24,003 nt of DNA. Source: Scytonema sp. UIC 10036. GTDB lineage: Bacteria > Cyanobacteriota > Cyanobacteriia > Cyanobacteriales > Nostocaceae. This document shows positions 23,994 to 24,003 of the stretch, piece after piece. Each line of letters begins with the position of its first letter. Within the stretch, counting starts at the first letter, position 1. The stretch is taken from positions 1 to 24,003 of the forward strand of contig NZ_WJFC01000206.1 of the NCBI RefSeq assembly GCF_009725235.1, written 5' to 3'. The position numbers and the translations under genes are program-made. The notes beneath the pieces were generated by a model. That model ran no database searches. It was not told the DNA's origin and saw only the letters and a list, made by a program, of their open reading frames with translations.

Positions 23994-24003
23994 AATTCAA
24001 TTC

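Overview
The window reads as the chromosome of a filamentous, heterocyst-forming cyanobacterium (Nostocales; the genus cannot be fixed from sequence alone). The clues are moderate-to-low GC, many GCGATCGC (HIP1) octamers, heptameric short tandem repeats of the kind known from Calothrix and Nostoc, small palindromic or MITE-like repeats in the gaps, and above all a gene order that matches the heterocyst envelope polysaccharide (HEP) island.

Layout. Positions 1-272 are a repeat tract. Forward strand: an NAD(P)-dependent oxidoreductase with a C-terminal SAF domain (273-1577), a GT4 glycosyltransferase (1953-3041) and a Wzc-like chain-length regulator fused to a tyrosine-kinase-type ATPase (3079-5307). 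After a 1.3 kb gap come a HepC-type sugar transferase (6623-7450) and the HepA-type ABC exporter (7776-9620). A run of glycosyltransferases follows: GT2 (9927-10901), GT4 (11032-12186), a tandem GT2 pair (12851-13876 and 14064-15098) and another GT2 (15200-16132). The forward run ends with a multi-spanning O-antigen polymerase/ligase-like protein (16195-17691). Reverse strand, convergent with it: two GT4 paralogues (17860-18948 and 19248-20330), a PIG-L/LmbE deacetylase (20439-21224) and a membrane-anchored beta-propeller protein with an EF-hand-like loop (21561-23756).

How it works together (inference from families). HepC and the glycosyltransferases would build a lipid-linked repeat unit, HepA would move it across the inner membrane, the polymerase-like protein would join units, and the Wzc-like protein would set chain length. 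The reverse-strand GT4s and deacetylase look like glycan assembly or tailoring, and the propeller protein would act at or outside the membrane. No Wzx flippase and no Wzm/Wzt pair lies in the window.

The most notable points are sequence oddities inside the known system: HepC has Asp-Asn where the catalytic Asp-Glu dyad is expected; the Wzc-like kinase has a changed Walker A' motif and a tyrosine-poor tail; one GT4 of the reverse pair has a changed EX7E motif; and several non-autonomous repeat elements sit between the genes. I saw no tRNA, rRNA, CRISPR array, transposase gene or phage gene.
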